Below are positions 31,989 to 40,031 of a stretch of DNA of 64,000 nucleotides, piece after piece. The notes below the pieces were generated by a model. That model was not told the DNA's origin. It saw nothing but the letters and a program-made list of their open reading frames with translations, and did not search any database. How positions within the stretch are numbered: position 1 is the stretch's first letter; every line of letters begins with the position of its first letter. The DNA is from Trujillonella humicola (GTDB lineage: Bacteria > Actinomycetota > Actinomycetes > Mycobacteriales > Geodermatophilaceae). Location of the stretch: the NCBI RefSeq assembly GCF_046233715.1, contig NZ_JBJNRJ010000008.1:62001-126000 (forward strand), written 5' to 3'. The translations under genes were made by a program, and so were the position numbers.

Positions 31989-32000
31989 TCGTATAGACGA
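31989..32000. promoter_or_regulatory. GntR/HutC-type operator 2
   Basis: TCGT-ATAG-ACGA repeats the core of the site at 31128 exactly. TATAGA (31992-31997) inside it could be the -10 box of the Rieske 3 gene at 32044, which would make it a direct repression site. Confidence 0.6.
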
Positions 32001-32043
32001 CCTGCGCCCCGGGCGGGGTGCCCCTCTCCGTCTGGAGGCCTCC

Positions 32044-33237
32044 GTGTCGACTCCGCCGTACGTCCCCGCGCTCGACTTCTCCCCCGCGCTGCGCGACGAC
32101 GCCCTCTCGGTCATGCGCCGGCTCGTCGGCCTCTTCCGGGAGGGCGGCACCGACCGGGCGCCGGAGCAGTACGTCGAACCGGTCGCCAACTACCGCGACC
32201 CCGACGTCTGGGCACGCGAGGTGGAGCAGATCCACCGGCGGGTGCCCCTGGCGGTCGCCCTGTCGGCCGAGCTCCCGGAGCCGGGGAGCTACAAGGCGGT
32301 CGAGGTCGTCGGCACCCCGGTCCTGATCACCCGGGACCGCTCCGGCGGCGTGCACGCGTTCGTCAACGCCTGCCGGCACCGGGGCGCGGAACTGCTGGCC
32401 GGCGGCACCGGCCGGGCCCGGCGGATCACCTGCCCCTACCACGCGTGGTCCTACGACCTGGCCGGCTGCCTGGTCGGCGTCTACGGCGAGGAGACGTTCG
32501 GGCCGGTCGACCGCTCCACCATGGGCCTGCTGACCCTCCCGGCGGCGGAGCGGGCCGGGTTCGTCTTCATCTCCCTCGACCGCACGGCGACCCTCGACCT
32601 GGACGCCTGGCTCGGCGACATGGCGCCGCTGCTCGACGGCCTGGGGCTGGACCGCTGCCACCACCACGGGACGACGCACCTGCCCGGCCCCAACTGGAAG
32701 CTGGTGGTCGACGGCTACCTGGAGGGCTACCACTTCGCCTCGCTGCACACGAACACGGTGTTCCGGACCAACCACTCGAACATGGCCACCTTCGACTCCT
32801 TCGGCCCGCACATGCGGGTCGCCTTCGCGCTCAAGACGATCGGCGGGTCCGCGGACCTCCCCGAGGAGTCGTGGGAGCCGGCGGCGAACGTGGGGCCGAT
32901 CTTCTGGCTCTTCCCCGGCATCGCGATCGCCGGCGGCTGGCGCCGGATCGTGGAGGTGTCGATCGTGCTCCCCGGCACCTCGTGGGACACCTCGACCACC
33001 GAGCAGCACACGCTCCTGCGGGAGCCGCCGGTCGACGACGAGGAGGTCAAGGTCGCCGACCACGCCCGGGACTGGTTCTACGAGGTCACGCTCGAGGAGG
33101 ACTACCGCACCGGCGAGGGCGTCCAGCGCGGCCTCGACGCCATGACCGGCACCGACCTGGTGTTCGGCCGCAACGAGCCCGGCGTCCAGCACTTCCACCG
33201 CACCGTCGCCGGGATGATCGGGACGCCGGGTGCCTGA
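32044..33237 (+). CDS. Rieske non-haem iron oxygenase, alpha subunit (Rieske 3)
   Basis: The 397-residue protein differs clearly from Rieske 1 and 2. The cluster ligands are Cys 110, His 112, Cys 130 and His 133. The iron-site residues are His 230 and His 235, with Glu 227 in the bridging position. The GTG start is set by a GGAGG site 6 bp upstream. Its end overlaps the SnoaL 3 gene by 8 bp, which suggests a two-subunit oxygenase or a tightly coupled second step. No ferredoxin or reductase lies nearby. An operator for the adjacent GntR regulator sits 44 bp upstream. Confidence 0.94.
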   Translation: MSTPPYVPALDFSPALRDDALSVMRRLVGLFREGGTDRAPEQYVEPVANYRDPDVWAREVEQIHRRVPLAVALSAELPEPGSYKAVEVVGTPVLITRDRSGGVHAFVNACRHRGAELLAGGTGRARRITCPYHAWSYDLAGCLVGVYGEETFGPVDRSTMGLLTLPAAERAGFVFISLDRTATLDLDAWLGDMAPLLDGLGLDRCHHHGTTHLPGPNWKLVVDGYLEGYHFASLHTNTVFRTNHSNMATFDSFGPHMRVAFALKTIGGSADLPEESWEPAANVGPIFWLFPGIAIAGGWRRIVEVSIVLPGTSWDTSTTEQHTLLREPPVDDEEVKVADHARDWFYEVTLEEDYRTGEGVQRGLDAMTGTDLVFGRNEPGVQHFHRTVAGMIGTPGA

Positions 33238-33679
33238 CCCGGGGCTCGCCCCCGGGGACGTGCTGGCCGTCCACCAGCTGCTCGCGCTGTACGGGCACCA
33301 CCTCGACGACGGCGAGTTCGGCGCGCTGGCCGAGATCTTCACCGCCGACGCGACGGTGGTCTTCGCCGGCCGCGACCGGCCGCCGATCGAGGGCATCGAC
33401 GCGATCGTCGCGTTCTTCGCCACGGCGGCCGGGTCCTCGGCGCACCACGTCTGCGACGTCGTGGTCAGCGGCGGGCCCGGCGAGGTGCGCGTGCGCAGTT
33501 CCCTGGCCGTGCCGTACACCCGCCCGGAGCACGACGCCCACCGGTGGCACGGCGGGACCTACGACGACGTCGTGGTCCGGACCGGCGCGGGCTGGCGCAT
33601 CCACCGGCGCACGATCACCGGCCGCTGGCAGCTGACGACCGACGCCCGCCCCGTTCCGCAGCACCGGCGCACCTCCTGA
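33230..33679 (+). CDS. SnoaL/NTF2-fold protein overlapping Rieske 3 (SnoaL 3)
   Basis: The 149-residue protein is a close paralogue of SnoaL 1 at 17902. Shared segments include VHQLLALYGHHLDD, the HGGTYDDV region near 104-111, and the end WRIHRRTITGRWQL with PVPQHRRTS. GTG 33230 lies inside the Rieske 3 coding sequence, so translation is coupled. The beta subunits of Rieske dioxygenases have the same fold, so a structural-partner role is possible. A separate isomerase or dehydratase role is equally possible. Confidence 0.8.
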   Translation: MPDPGLAPGDVLAVHQLLALYGHHLDDGEFGALAEIFTADATVVFAGRDRPPIEGIDAIVAFFATAAGSSAHHVCDVVVSGGPGEVRVRSSLAVPYTRPEHDAHRWHGGTYDDVVVRTGAGWRIHRRTITGRWQLTTDARPVPQHRRTS

Positions 33680-33715
33680 CCCTGCGGCACCGGCCGGATG
33701 CGGCATGCTCCCGCC

Positions 33716-35206
33716 ATGACCGCCGAAGTGGATCGCCGATCTCCGCCGTGCGTACTCGTGATCTTCGGCGCCTCGGGCGACCTCACCGCCCGCAAGCTGC
33801 TGCCGGCGCTCGCGCGGCTGGCCGGGTACGGGGCGCTCCCGCCGGAGGTGGCGCTGGTCGGCGTCGCCCGGACGCCCATGACCGACGACGAGTTCCGCGA
33901 CCTCTGCCGGCGCAGCGTGTCGGGCGAGGACCACGCCCGGTGGGACGCGCTCACCTTGACGGCCCGCTACGTGCACGGCGGCTACGACGACCCGGCCACC
34001 TACCGGCGGCTGGCCGAGGTGATGGCCGAGTGCGACCGGGCGCACGGCAGCGCCGGCAACCGGGTCTTCTACTTCTCCACCCCGCCACGCCTGTTCGGGC
34101 CGATCGCCCTGAGCCTGGGCAGGGCGGGGCTGTCGGTGCCTGAGGGTGACGCGTTCGTCCGCGCCGTGATCGAGAAGCCGTTCGGCTGGGACGAGGACAG
34201 CGCCCGGGACCTCTACGCCGACCTGTCCACGGCGTTCACCGAGGAGCAGATCTTCCGGATCGACCACTACCTCGCCAAGGAGACGGTGCAGAACCTCCTC
34301 GCGCTCCGGTTCGCCAACTCCATCTTCGAGCCGATCTGGAACCGGACCTGGGTCGACAACGTGCAGATCACCGTCGCCGAGACCCTGGGCGTCGGCGACC
34401 GCGGCGGCTTCTACGAGACCACCGGCGCCATGCGCGACATCGTCCAGAACCACGTCCTGCAGGTGCTGTCGCTGTTCCTCATGGAGCCCCCCACCTCCTT
34501 TCACGCCGAGGCGATCCGCGACGAGAAGGTGAAACTGCTGCGCGCCATCCACCCGCTGGACGAGGAGGAGGAGATCGCGGTGAACACCGTGCGCGGCCAG
34601 TACAGCCGCGGCGGGACCCGCGACGACCTCATGCCGGGATACCGGGAGGAGCCGGGCGTCGACCCGCTGAGCACCACCGAGACGTTCGTGGCGATGCGCC
34701 TGCGCGTGCAGAACTGGCGCTGGACCGGCGTCCCGGTCTACGTCCGCACCGGCAAGCGGCTGCCGGCCCGGGTCACCGAGGTCGCGATGGAGTTCCGCCG
34801 TCCGCCGCAGCTGCCGCTGTTCCCCGGCACCAGCGGGAACCTCGAGCCCGATGCGCTCATCGTGCGGGTGCAGCCCGACGAGGGGCTGAGCCTCCGCTTC
34901 GGCGCCAAGGTGCCCGGGCACGCCTTCCGCGTGCAGAAGGCCTCCATGGACTTCTCGTACCACAGCTTCGAGGAGCAGTCCCCCGACGCCTACGAGCGGG
35001 TCATCCTCGACGCCCTGATCGGCGATCCGACCCTGTTCATCCGCGCCGACGAGGTCGGCCGGTCCTGGCGCATCGTCGACCCGGTGATGAAGTACTGGGC
35101 CGCCCACCCCGGCCCCATCCCGCTGTACCAGGCGGCCACCTGGGGGCCGCCCGAGGCCTCGTCGCTGACCGCCCGCGACGGCCGGAGATGGCGCCAGTCC
35201 TCCTGA
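33716..35206 (+). CDS. zwf: Glucose-6-phosphate 1-dehydrogenase
   Basis: The 496-residue enzyme oxidises glucose-6-phosphate to 6-phosphogluconolactone with NADP+ or NAD+. GASGDLT near 19-25 binds the coenzyme. The active-site motif reads RIDHYLAKE near 180, with Ala where Gly is common. It sits 36 bp after SnoaL 3 rather than in a pentose-phosphate operon with opcA or pgl, so it is probably an extra copy tied to this pathway, perhaps to feed NADPH to oxygenases. An ATG 18 bp earlier is also possible. Confidence 0.9.
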   Translation: MTAEVDRRSPPCVLVIFGASGDLTARKLLPALARLAGYGALPPEVALVGVARTPMTDDEFRDLCRRSVSGEDHARWDALTLTARYVHGGYDDPATYRRLAEVMAECDRAHGSAGNRVFYFSTPPRLFGPIALSLGRAGLSVPEGDAFVRAVIEKPFGWDEDSARDLYADLSTAFTEEQIFRIDHYLAKETVQNLLALRFANSIFEPIWNRTWVDNVQITVAETLGVGDRGGFYETTGAMRDIVQNHVLQVLSLFLMEPPTSFHAEAIRDEKVKLLRAIHPLDEEEEIAVNTVRGQYSRGGTRDDLMPGYREEPGVDPLSTTETFVAMRLRVQNWRWTGVPVYVRTGKRLPARVTEVAMEFRRPPQLPLFPGTSGNLEPDALIVRVQPDEGLSLRFGAKVPGHAFRVQKASMDFSYHSFEEQSPDAYERVILDALIGDPTLFIRADEVGRSWRIVDPVMKYWAAHPGPIPLYQAATWGPPEASSLTARDGRRWRQSS

Positions 35207-35277
35207 TCGAGCGGTGCTCCGTGCCGGGGCCGGCCGCTGGAGGCCGGCCCCGGGACCCGACCCGGGGCCATGTTGCT

Positions 35278-35322
35278 TGGACGTCCAGGTAAATTCCCCG
35301 GCGAGATGCGTGGACGTCCACG
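35278..35322. promoter_or_regulatory. Double palindromic operator upstream of hydroxyacyl-CoA dehydrogenase
   Basis: TGGACGTCCA occurs at 35278-35287 and again at 35311-35320. The second is extended to a perfect 14-bp palindrome (35309-35322). The copies are 33 bp apart, about three helical turns. TAAATT at 35290-35295 could be a -10 box between them. A dimeric repressor binding both sites is plausible. Confidence 0.55.
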
Positions 35323-35343
35323 TACACGAGCACGAGGAGACGC

Positions 35344-36195
35344 ATGGACCGCGTAGGGGTCATCGGGGGCGGCACGATGGGCGCCGGCATCGCGGAGGTC
35401 TGCGCCCGCGCCGGCAGCTCGGTCGTCCTGGTGGAGGCCGACCCGGGCAGCGTGGACCGGTGCCGGTCGCGGATCGAGGCATCGGTGCAGCGCGCCACGC
35501 GCGCCGGCCGGCTCTCCGGTGAGGAGGCCGGGCGCGCGCTCGAGCGGATCGACGTGGTCACCGACCTGGAGGCCACCGCGTCGGCGGACCTCGTCATCGA
35601 GGCCGTGCCCGAGGTGGAGGACCTCAAGCTCGACCTCTTCCGCCGCCTGGACGCGATCCTGCGCCCGGAGGCGATCCTGGCGTCGAACACGTCGTCCATC
35701 CCGCTGGTGAAGATGGCCAGCGTCACCGGACGGGCCGAGCGCGTGGTCGGCGTCCACTTCTTCAACCCGGCGCCGGTCCTCCCGCTGGTGGAGGTCGTCG
35801 CGAGCCTGCTCACCTCGGACGAGACGCTGTTCGCGGTGACCGACTTCGCGGAGAAGCGGCTCGGCAAGACCACGATCCGGTCCAAGGACCGCGCCGGGTT
35901 CATCGTCAACGCGCTGCTGATCCCGTACCTGCTGTCGGCGATCAGGATGCTGGAGTCGGGCTTCGCCACGGCCGAGGACATCGACGCCGGCATGGTGCAG
36001 GGCTGCGCGCACCCGCAGGGTCCGCTCGCCCTCGCCGACCTGATCGGGCTCGACACCACCGCCGCGGTGGCCCAGTCGATGTACGAGGAGTTCAAGGAGC
36101 CGCTCTACGCGCCTCCCCCGCTGCTGCTGCGGATGGTCGACGCAGGCCTGCTGGGCCGCAAGACCGGCCGGGGCTTCTTCCCCTACGCCCGCTGA
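35344..36195 (+). CDS. 3-hydroxybutyryl-CoA dehydrogenase
   Basis: The 283-residue single-domain enzyme oxidises (S)-3-hydroxyacyl-CoA to 3-ketoacyl-CoA with NAD+. GGGTMGAGIA near 8-17 binds NAD. SNTSSIP near 116, HFFNPAP near 137 (catalytic His) and KDRAGFIVN near 178 are standard family signatures, and the C-terminal helical domain is complete. It has its own promoter with two palindromes and is the last accessory gene before tRNA-Pro. It could serve PHB turnover or beta-oxidation of a pathway product. Confidence 0.92.
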   Translation: MDRVGVIGGGTMGAGIAEVCARAGSSVVLVEADPGSVDRCRSRIEASVQRATRAGRLSGEEAGRALERIDVVTDLEATASADLVIEAVPEVEDLKLDLFRRLDAILRPEAILASNTSSIPLVKMASVTGRAERVVGVHFFNPAPVLPLVEVVASLLTSDETLFAVTDFAEKRLGKTTIRSKDRAGFIVNALLIPYLLSAIRMLESGFATAEDIDAGMVQGCAHPQGPLALADLIGLDTTAAVAQSMYEEFKEPLYAPPPLLLRMVDAGLLGRKTGRGFFPYAR

Positions 36196-36241
36196 GCCCC
36201 CGCGCGGGACCGTGCTCCGGTGCTGTCCACCCGGCACCGGG

Positions 36242-36285
36242 ACGACGGAGGCGGGCCGCCCACCCGGGCGACCCGCCTCCGTCGT
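36242..36285. terminator. Bidirectional stem-loop terminator
   Basis: A perfect 14-bp stem (36242-36255 with 36272-36285) has a smaller GCCC/GGGC stem inside. It lies between the end of the hydroxyacyl-CoA dehydrogenase gene and the 3' end of the oppositely oriented tRNA. Confidence 0.75.
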
Positions 36286-36299
36286 ACGACATCACACTG

Positions 36300-36373
36300 T
36301 CGGGCTGACAGGATTTGAACCTGCGACCCCCTGACCCCCAGTCAGGTGCGCTACCAAGCTGCGCTACAGCCCG
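36300..36373 (-). tRNA. tRNA-Pro (GGG anticodon)
   Basis: The minus strand folds as a full cloverleaf. The 7-bp acceptor stem is CGGGCTG/CAGCCCG, the D arm includes AGCTTGGTA, the anticodon loop is CTGGGGG with anticodon GGG, and the T arm has GGTTCAAAT. The discriminator base is A and no CCA is encoded. It is the boundary between the accessory region and the conserved der locus. Confidence 0.95.
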
Positions 36374-36459
36374 AGCGGCGGGTGGTTCGCACGCACCCGT
36401 TCGCTGCCTGAGCAGGTTACCGCACCGGCCGTCCGTCCCCGCGCCGGGGCGGCGGCCGG

Positions 36460-37356
36460 TCAGCCCCCGACCGGTGCCTCACGCATCATCCCGACGCCGA
36501 GCACCTCGCGCAGCCGCGCGGCGAAAGCCGTGGCGTCGGCCGGGTCGCCGTGGCCGCCGTCGGTCCAGCTGCCGTGGTCGCCGGGGAACACCACGGCGGC
36601 CGTCCCCAGCGCCTGCGCCACGGCCTCCCCGCCGCGGTGTGCGAGCGTCCCGGCCGAGTTGGCCCCCACGGCCGGCACGATGCGCGTGGACGCGGCCCGC
36701 AGCGCGTCGAGGTCGAACTCGTGCACGGGGTTGGTGTCCATGTTCTGCCCGAGCAGGACGTCGTCCCGGGAGCCGTCGTCCTCGGTCGGCAGCCCGAACG
36801 CCGCCGGGTCGGCGGGGGTGTCGGCCCAGTCCGCCGGGATCGGGCCGGCGTGCATGACCAGCCGGATGAACTCCGCCATGCCGGCGCCGAAGCCGGACCG
36901 CTGGTAGGTCTGCGACACGTGCCGGCAGGCGGCCGTGGCCTCCTCGCGGTCCGGCAGCAGCGCGACCGCGGGCGGCTCGTGGGCCACGAGGGTGCGGACG
37001 AGCTCCGGGCGCCGCGAGACCAGCACCAACGCGTTGATCGCTCCCCCGCTGGTGGCCAGCACGTCGACCGGTCCGCCGCCGACCGCCTCGACGAGCCGGG
37101 CGAGGTCCTCGGCGTGCTCCTCGGGTGTGGAGACCGCCGCGCCGTCGGTCCGCCGGCTGCGCTCGGCGCCGCGCGGGTCGTAGGTGACCACGGTCCGCTC
37201 GGGGAACATCCCGGCGACCGTGCCGAAACCCGACGCCGCCATGGGCGAGCCGAGGACGAGCAGCGGCGGCTCGGCCGAGGACCCGTCCCCGGGGCGGACG
37301 TCGTAGGCGAGCAGCGCCCCGGGGACCTCGAGCGTGGACGTCTGCGGTGCGGTCAT
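36460..37356 (-). CDS. Alpha/beta-fold hydrolase
   Basis: The 298-residue protein has the alpha/beta-hydrolase core. An oxyanion-region segment LVLGSPMAASGF lies near 33-44, the strand YDPRGAERS near 60, the nucleophile elbow ATSGGA near 101-106, and a C-terminal His in PGDHGSW near 259. The motif before the Ser reads A-T rather than G-x, a mild departure from GxSxG. It lies between the tRNA and der, transcribed on the same strand as both. The substrate is unknown; esterase or epoxide-hydrolase-like action is typical. Confidence 0.85.
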   Translation of the reverse strand: MTAPQTSTLEVPGALLAYDVRPGDGSSAEPPLLVLGSPMAASGFGTVAGMFPERTVVTYDPRGAERSRRTDGAAVSTPEEHAEDLARLVEAVGGGPVDVLATSGGAINALVLVSRRPELVRTLVAHEPPAVALLPDREEATAACRHVSQTYQRSGFGAGMAEFIRLVMHAGPIPADWADTPADPAAFGLPTEDDGSRDDVLLGQNMDTNPVHEFDLDALRAASTRIVPAVGANSAGTLAHRGGEAVAQALGTAAVVFPGDHGSWTDGGHGDPADATAFAARLREVLGVGMMREAPVGG

Positions 37357-37431
37357 GACTGCCTCCCGGGCGCGATCGGTGGTTCTCGTCGTACTCGACC
37401 CGCCCCGGCCGCGGAAGTCATCGCCGCCCGG

Positions 37432-38784
37432 TCAGAGGCTCTTGCGCCGCTCGCTCTCCCGGCCCTCGCGCACCTTGACCGAGATCTCGATCGGCGTGCC
37501 GGCGAAGCCCCACCTCTCGCGCAGCTTGCGCTCCAGGAAGCGGCGGTAGCCCGCCTCCAGGAAACCCGTGGAGAAGACGACGAACCGCGGCGGCCGGACG
37601 TCGGCCTGCGTCACGTACTTGATCTTCGGCGCCCGGCCGCCGCGCGCCGGGGGTGGCGTCTCCTGCACCAGGGCGCGCACGTACTGGTTGAGCTCCGCGG
37701 TCGGGACGCGCGTCTCCCAGGAGGCCAGCGCCGCCCGCAGGTGGTCGGCGAGCTTGCCCACGCCCCGCCCGCCCATGGCCGAGATGTTGACCCGGCCGGC
37801 CCATCGCACGCGGGCGAGGTCGCGCTCGACCTCGCGCTCGAGCTGGTGGTGGCGGTCCTCGTCGAGCAGGTCCCACTTGTTGATCGCGATCACGAGCGCC
37901 CGGCCGGACTCGATGACCTGGGTGATGACGCGCTGGTCCTGCTCGCTGATCACCTCGTCGGCGGCCAGCAGGACGACGGCGACCTCGGCGGCCTGGATCG
38001 CGGCCTCGGTGCGCAGGCTGGCGTAGTACTCCATGCCGCTGGCGGTGTTGACCTTGCGGCGCAGTCCGGCGGTGTCGACGAACCGCCACTCCTCCCCGCC
38101 GAGGGTGATGATCGAGTCGACCGGGTCCACGGTGGTGCCGGCGACCGAGTCGACGACCGACCGCTCCTCCTTGGCCAGCCGGTTGAGCAGGCTCGACTTG
38201 CCCACGTTCGGCCGGCCGACCAGCGCCACCCGGCGGGGGCCGCCCTCGTGCTCCTGCTCGCGCGGCGCCTCGGGCAGCGCGTCGAGGATCATGTCGAGCA
38301 GGTCACCGGCGCCCCGGCCGTGCAGCGCGCTGATCGGCTGCGGCTCCCCGAGCCCCAGCGACCACAGCTCGGCCGCGCCGGCCTCGCTGCGCTCGTCGTC
38401 GACCTTGTTGGCCACGAGGATCACCGGCCGGTCGCTGCGGCGCAGGATCCGCGCCGCGGCCAGGTCGGTGTCGGTCGCACCGACCGAGCTGTCGACGACG
38501 AGCACGATCACGTCGGCGGTGCGCATCGCGAACTCGGCCTGCCGGCTGATGGAAGCGCCCAGCCCCTCGGCCTTGGGGTCCCAGCCGCCGGTGTCGGTCA
38601 CGGTGAACCGCTTGCCGTTCCACAGCGCCTCGTAGGAGATCCGGTCGCGGGTCACGCCCGGCACGTCCTGGACGACGGCGGCGCGCCGGCCCAGCACGCG
38701 GTTCACCAGCGTCGACTTCCCCACGTTGGGCCGTCCGACGACCGCCACGACCGGCAGCGGCGCGCCGGTCCCCTCCTCGGTCAC
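37432..38784 (-). CDS. der: Ribosome biogenesis GTPase Der (EngA)
   Basis: The 450-residue essential GTPase has two tandem G domains and a C-terminal KH-like domain, and it matures the 50S ribosomal subunit. The P-loops GRPNVGKST (near 17-25) and GRPNVGKSS (near 190) are intact, with DTGGW and DTAGL switch motifs and NKVD/NKWD base-recognition motifs. GTG 38784 overlaps the stop of cmk by 4 bp. The order aroH-cmk-der on the minus strand is conserved in actinobacteria. Confidence 0.98.
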   Translation of the reverse strand: MTEEGTGAPLPVVAVVGRPNVGKSTLVNRVLGRRAAVVQDVPGVTRDRISYEALWNGKRFTVTDTGGWDPKAEGLGASISRQAEFAMRTADVIVLVVDSSVGATDTDLAAARILRRSDRPVILVANKVDDERSEAGAAELWSLGLGEPQPISALHGRGAGDLLDMILDALPEAPREQEHEGGPRRVALVGRPNVGKSSLLNRLAKEERSVVDSVAGTTVDPVDSIITLGGEEWRFVDTAGLRRKVNTASGMEYYASLRTEAAIQAAEVAVVLLAADEVISEQDQRVITQVIESGRALVIAINKWDLLDEDRHHQLEREVERDLARVRWAGRVNISAMGGRGVGKLADHLRAALASWETRVPTAELNQYVRALVQETPPPARGGRAPKIKYVTQADVRPPRFVVFSTGFLEAGYRRFLERKLRERWGFAGTPIEISVKVREGRESERRKSL

Positions 38785-39470
38785 CGCGCCACCCCCACCG
38801 ACTCGTGCGCCAGCTCGACCACCCGGTCGACCACCTGGCCGCGGTCCAGGTCGGTGCTGTCGACGACGATCGCGTCGGCTGCCGGTCGCAGCGGGCTGTC
38901 CGCGCGGCTGCTGTCGTACTCGTCGCGGCGGCGCAGGTCGGCGGCGAGGTCGGCGACCTCCGCGGGCTCGGTCAGGCCCAGCTGCAGGGCGCGCCGCTCG
39001 GCGCGGGCCTCGGGCGCCGCGGTCAGGTAGATCTTGCAGGTCGCGTCCGGCAGGACCACGGTGCCGATGTCGCGGCCCTCCACCACCACGGCGTCCGCGG
39101 CGGCCACCAGCGAGCGCTGCTGGTCGACCAGCTGCCGGCGCACCGCGGGCACCGCCGAGACCGCCGACACCGCGCGGGTCACCTCGGCGCCGCGGATGCG
39201 CACCGCGACGTCGACGCCGTCCACCCGCACCAGCTCGGTGCCGGCCGCCGTCCCCACCTCGATCCGCGCGCCGGCGACGACGGCGGCCACCGCCGCGGCG
39301 TCCTCTGGGTCGACCCCGGCGTCCAGGACGGCGACGGTCGCCGCCCGGTACATCGCGCCGGTGTCCAGGTAGGCGGCGCCGAGCCGGGCGGCGACGGCAC
39401 GCGCGACGCTGGACTTGCCGGTGCCCGAGGGCCCGTCGAGCGTCACCTGCCCGCGGAAACCGGTGCTCAC
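38781..39470 (-). CDS. cmk: Cytidylate kinase
   Basis: The 229-residue enzyme phosphorylates CMP and dCMP with ATP. The P-loop GPSGTGKSS is at 14-22, the substrate region YLDTGAMYRA near 34-43, the EGRDIGTVVLP motif near 131, and the lid RRDEYDSSR near 185, all standard. It overlaps aroH upstream and der downstream by 4 bp each (GTGA), indicating strict co-translation. Confidence 0.97.
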   Translation of the reverse strand: MSTGFRGQVTLDGPSGTGKSSVARAVAARLGAAYLDTGAMYRAATVAVLDAGVDPEDAAAVAAVVAGARIEVGTAAGTELVRVDGVDVAVRIRGAEVTRAVSAVSAVPAVRRQLVDQQRSLVAAADAVVVEGRDIGTVVLPDATCKIYLTAAPEARAERRALQLGLTEPAEVADLAADLRRRDEYDSSRADSPLRPAADAIVVDSTDLDRGQVVDRVVELAHESVGVAR

Positions 39471-39829
39471 TGTGCGATGTCCCGGCGGAGGGCGGTCGCG
39501 CCGCGCAGGTACACGTGGGCGATGTCGGCCCGCGCCCGGTCGGTCTCCACGTGCGCCATCAGCCGGAGCACCCGCGGCAGCGCGTGCGGCACGTCGATCT
39601 CGGTGGCGCACATCAGCGGCACATCCCCGAGGCCGAGCTCGCGGGCGGCCAGCGCGGGGAACTCCGACACCAGGTCGGGGGTGGCGGTGAACAGGATGCT
39701 GATGAGCTGCTCGCTGTCGAGGCCGTTGCGCTCCATCACGGTGCTCACCAGCTCGCGGGTGGCCGCCAGCACCTCGTCCCGGTCGTCGGCGTCGACCTGC
39801 GTCGCGCCCCGGATGGCTCGGACGGCCAT
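39467..39829 (-). CDS. aroH: Chorismate mutase, AroH type
   Basis: The 120-residue protein belongs to the trimeric pseudo-barrel AroH class, as in Bacillus subtilis. It converts chorismate to prephenate for Phe and Tyr synthesis. Its start AVRAIRGATQVDADD and the segments ISILFTATPDL near 45-55 and VPLMCATEIDVPHALP near 70-85 are diagnostic. ATG 39829 is chosen, with GAGGAG 5 bp upstream; a GTG two codons earlier is possible. It is the first gene of the aroH-cmk-der operon. Confidence 0.93.
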   Translation of the reverse strand: MAVRAIRGATQVDADDRDEVLAATRELVSTVMERNGLDSEQLISILFTATPDLVSEFPALAARELGLGDVPLMCATEIDVPHALPRVLRLMAHVETDRARADIAHVYLRGATALRRDIAQ

Positions 39830-39958
39830 GCACACTCCTCGTTCGTGCTCGGACAGGGGATCGGCTGCGCGGCCGCTCCGGTCCTCGCTCGTTCCTCGCT
39901 GCGGTGCTCACGGCCGGACGGCTCGCGGGGCCCGCGGACGACGGGGCCCGGTCGAGTC

Positions 39959-39964
39959 TAGGTT
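39959..39964 (+). promoter_or_regulatory. Candidate -10 box upstream of aldose epimerase
   Basis: TAGGTT fits the TAnnnT pattern and lies 67 bp before the GTG at 40032, in the 202-bp divergent gap with aroH. No convincing -35 element is visible. Confidence 0.3.
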
Positions 39965-40031
39965 CGACCGGTCCGGGGGCGGTCGCCGCCGTCGGCCGCC
40001 ACCCCCGCCCGGCGTCCCCGAGGAGCTGCCC

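Noticed and set aside
36300..36373. Genomic-island attachment site at tRNA-Pro
   Set aside because: The tRNA is the boundary of the accessory region, but I found no integrase gene or repeated tRNA 3' end within the window.
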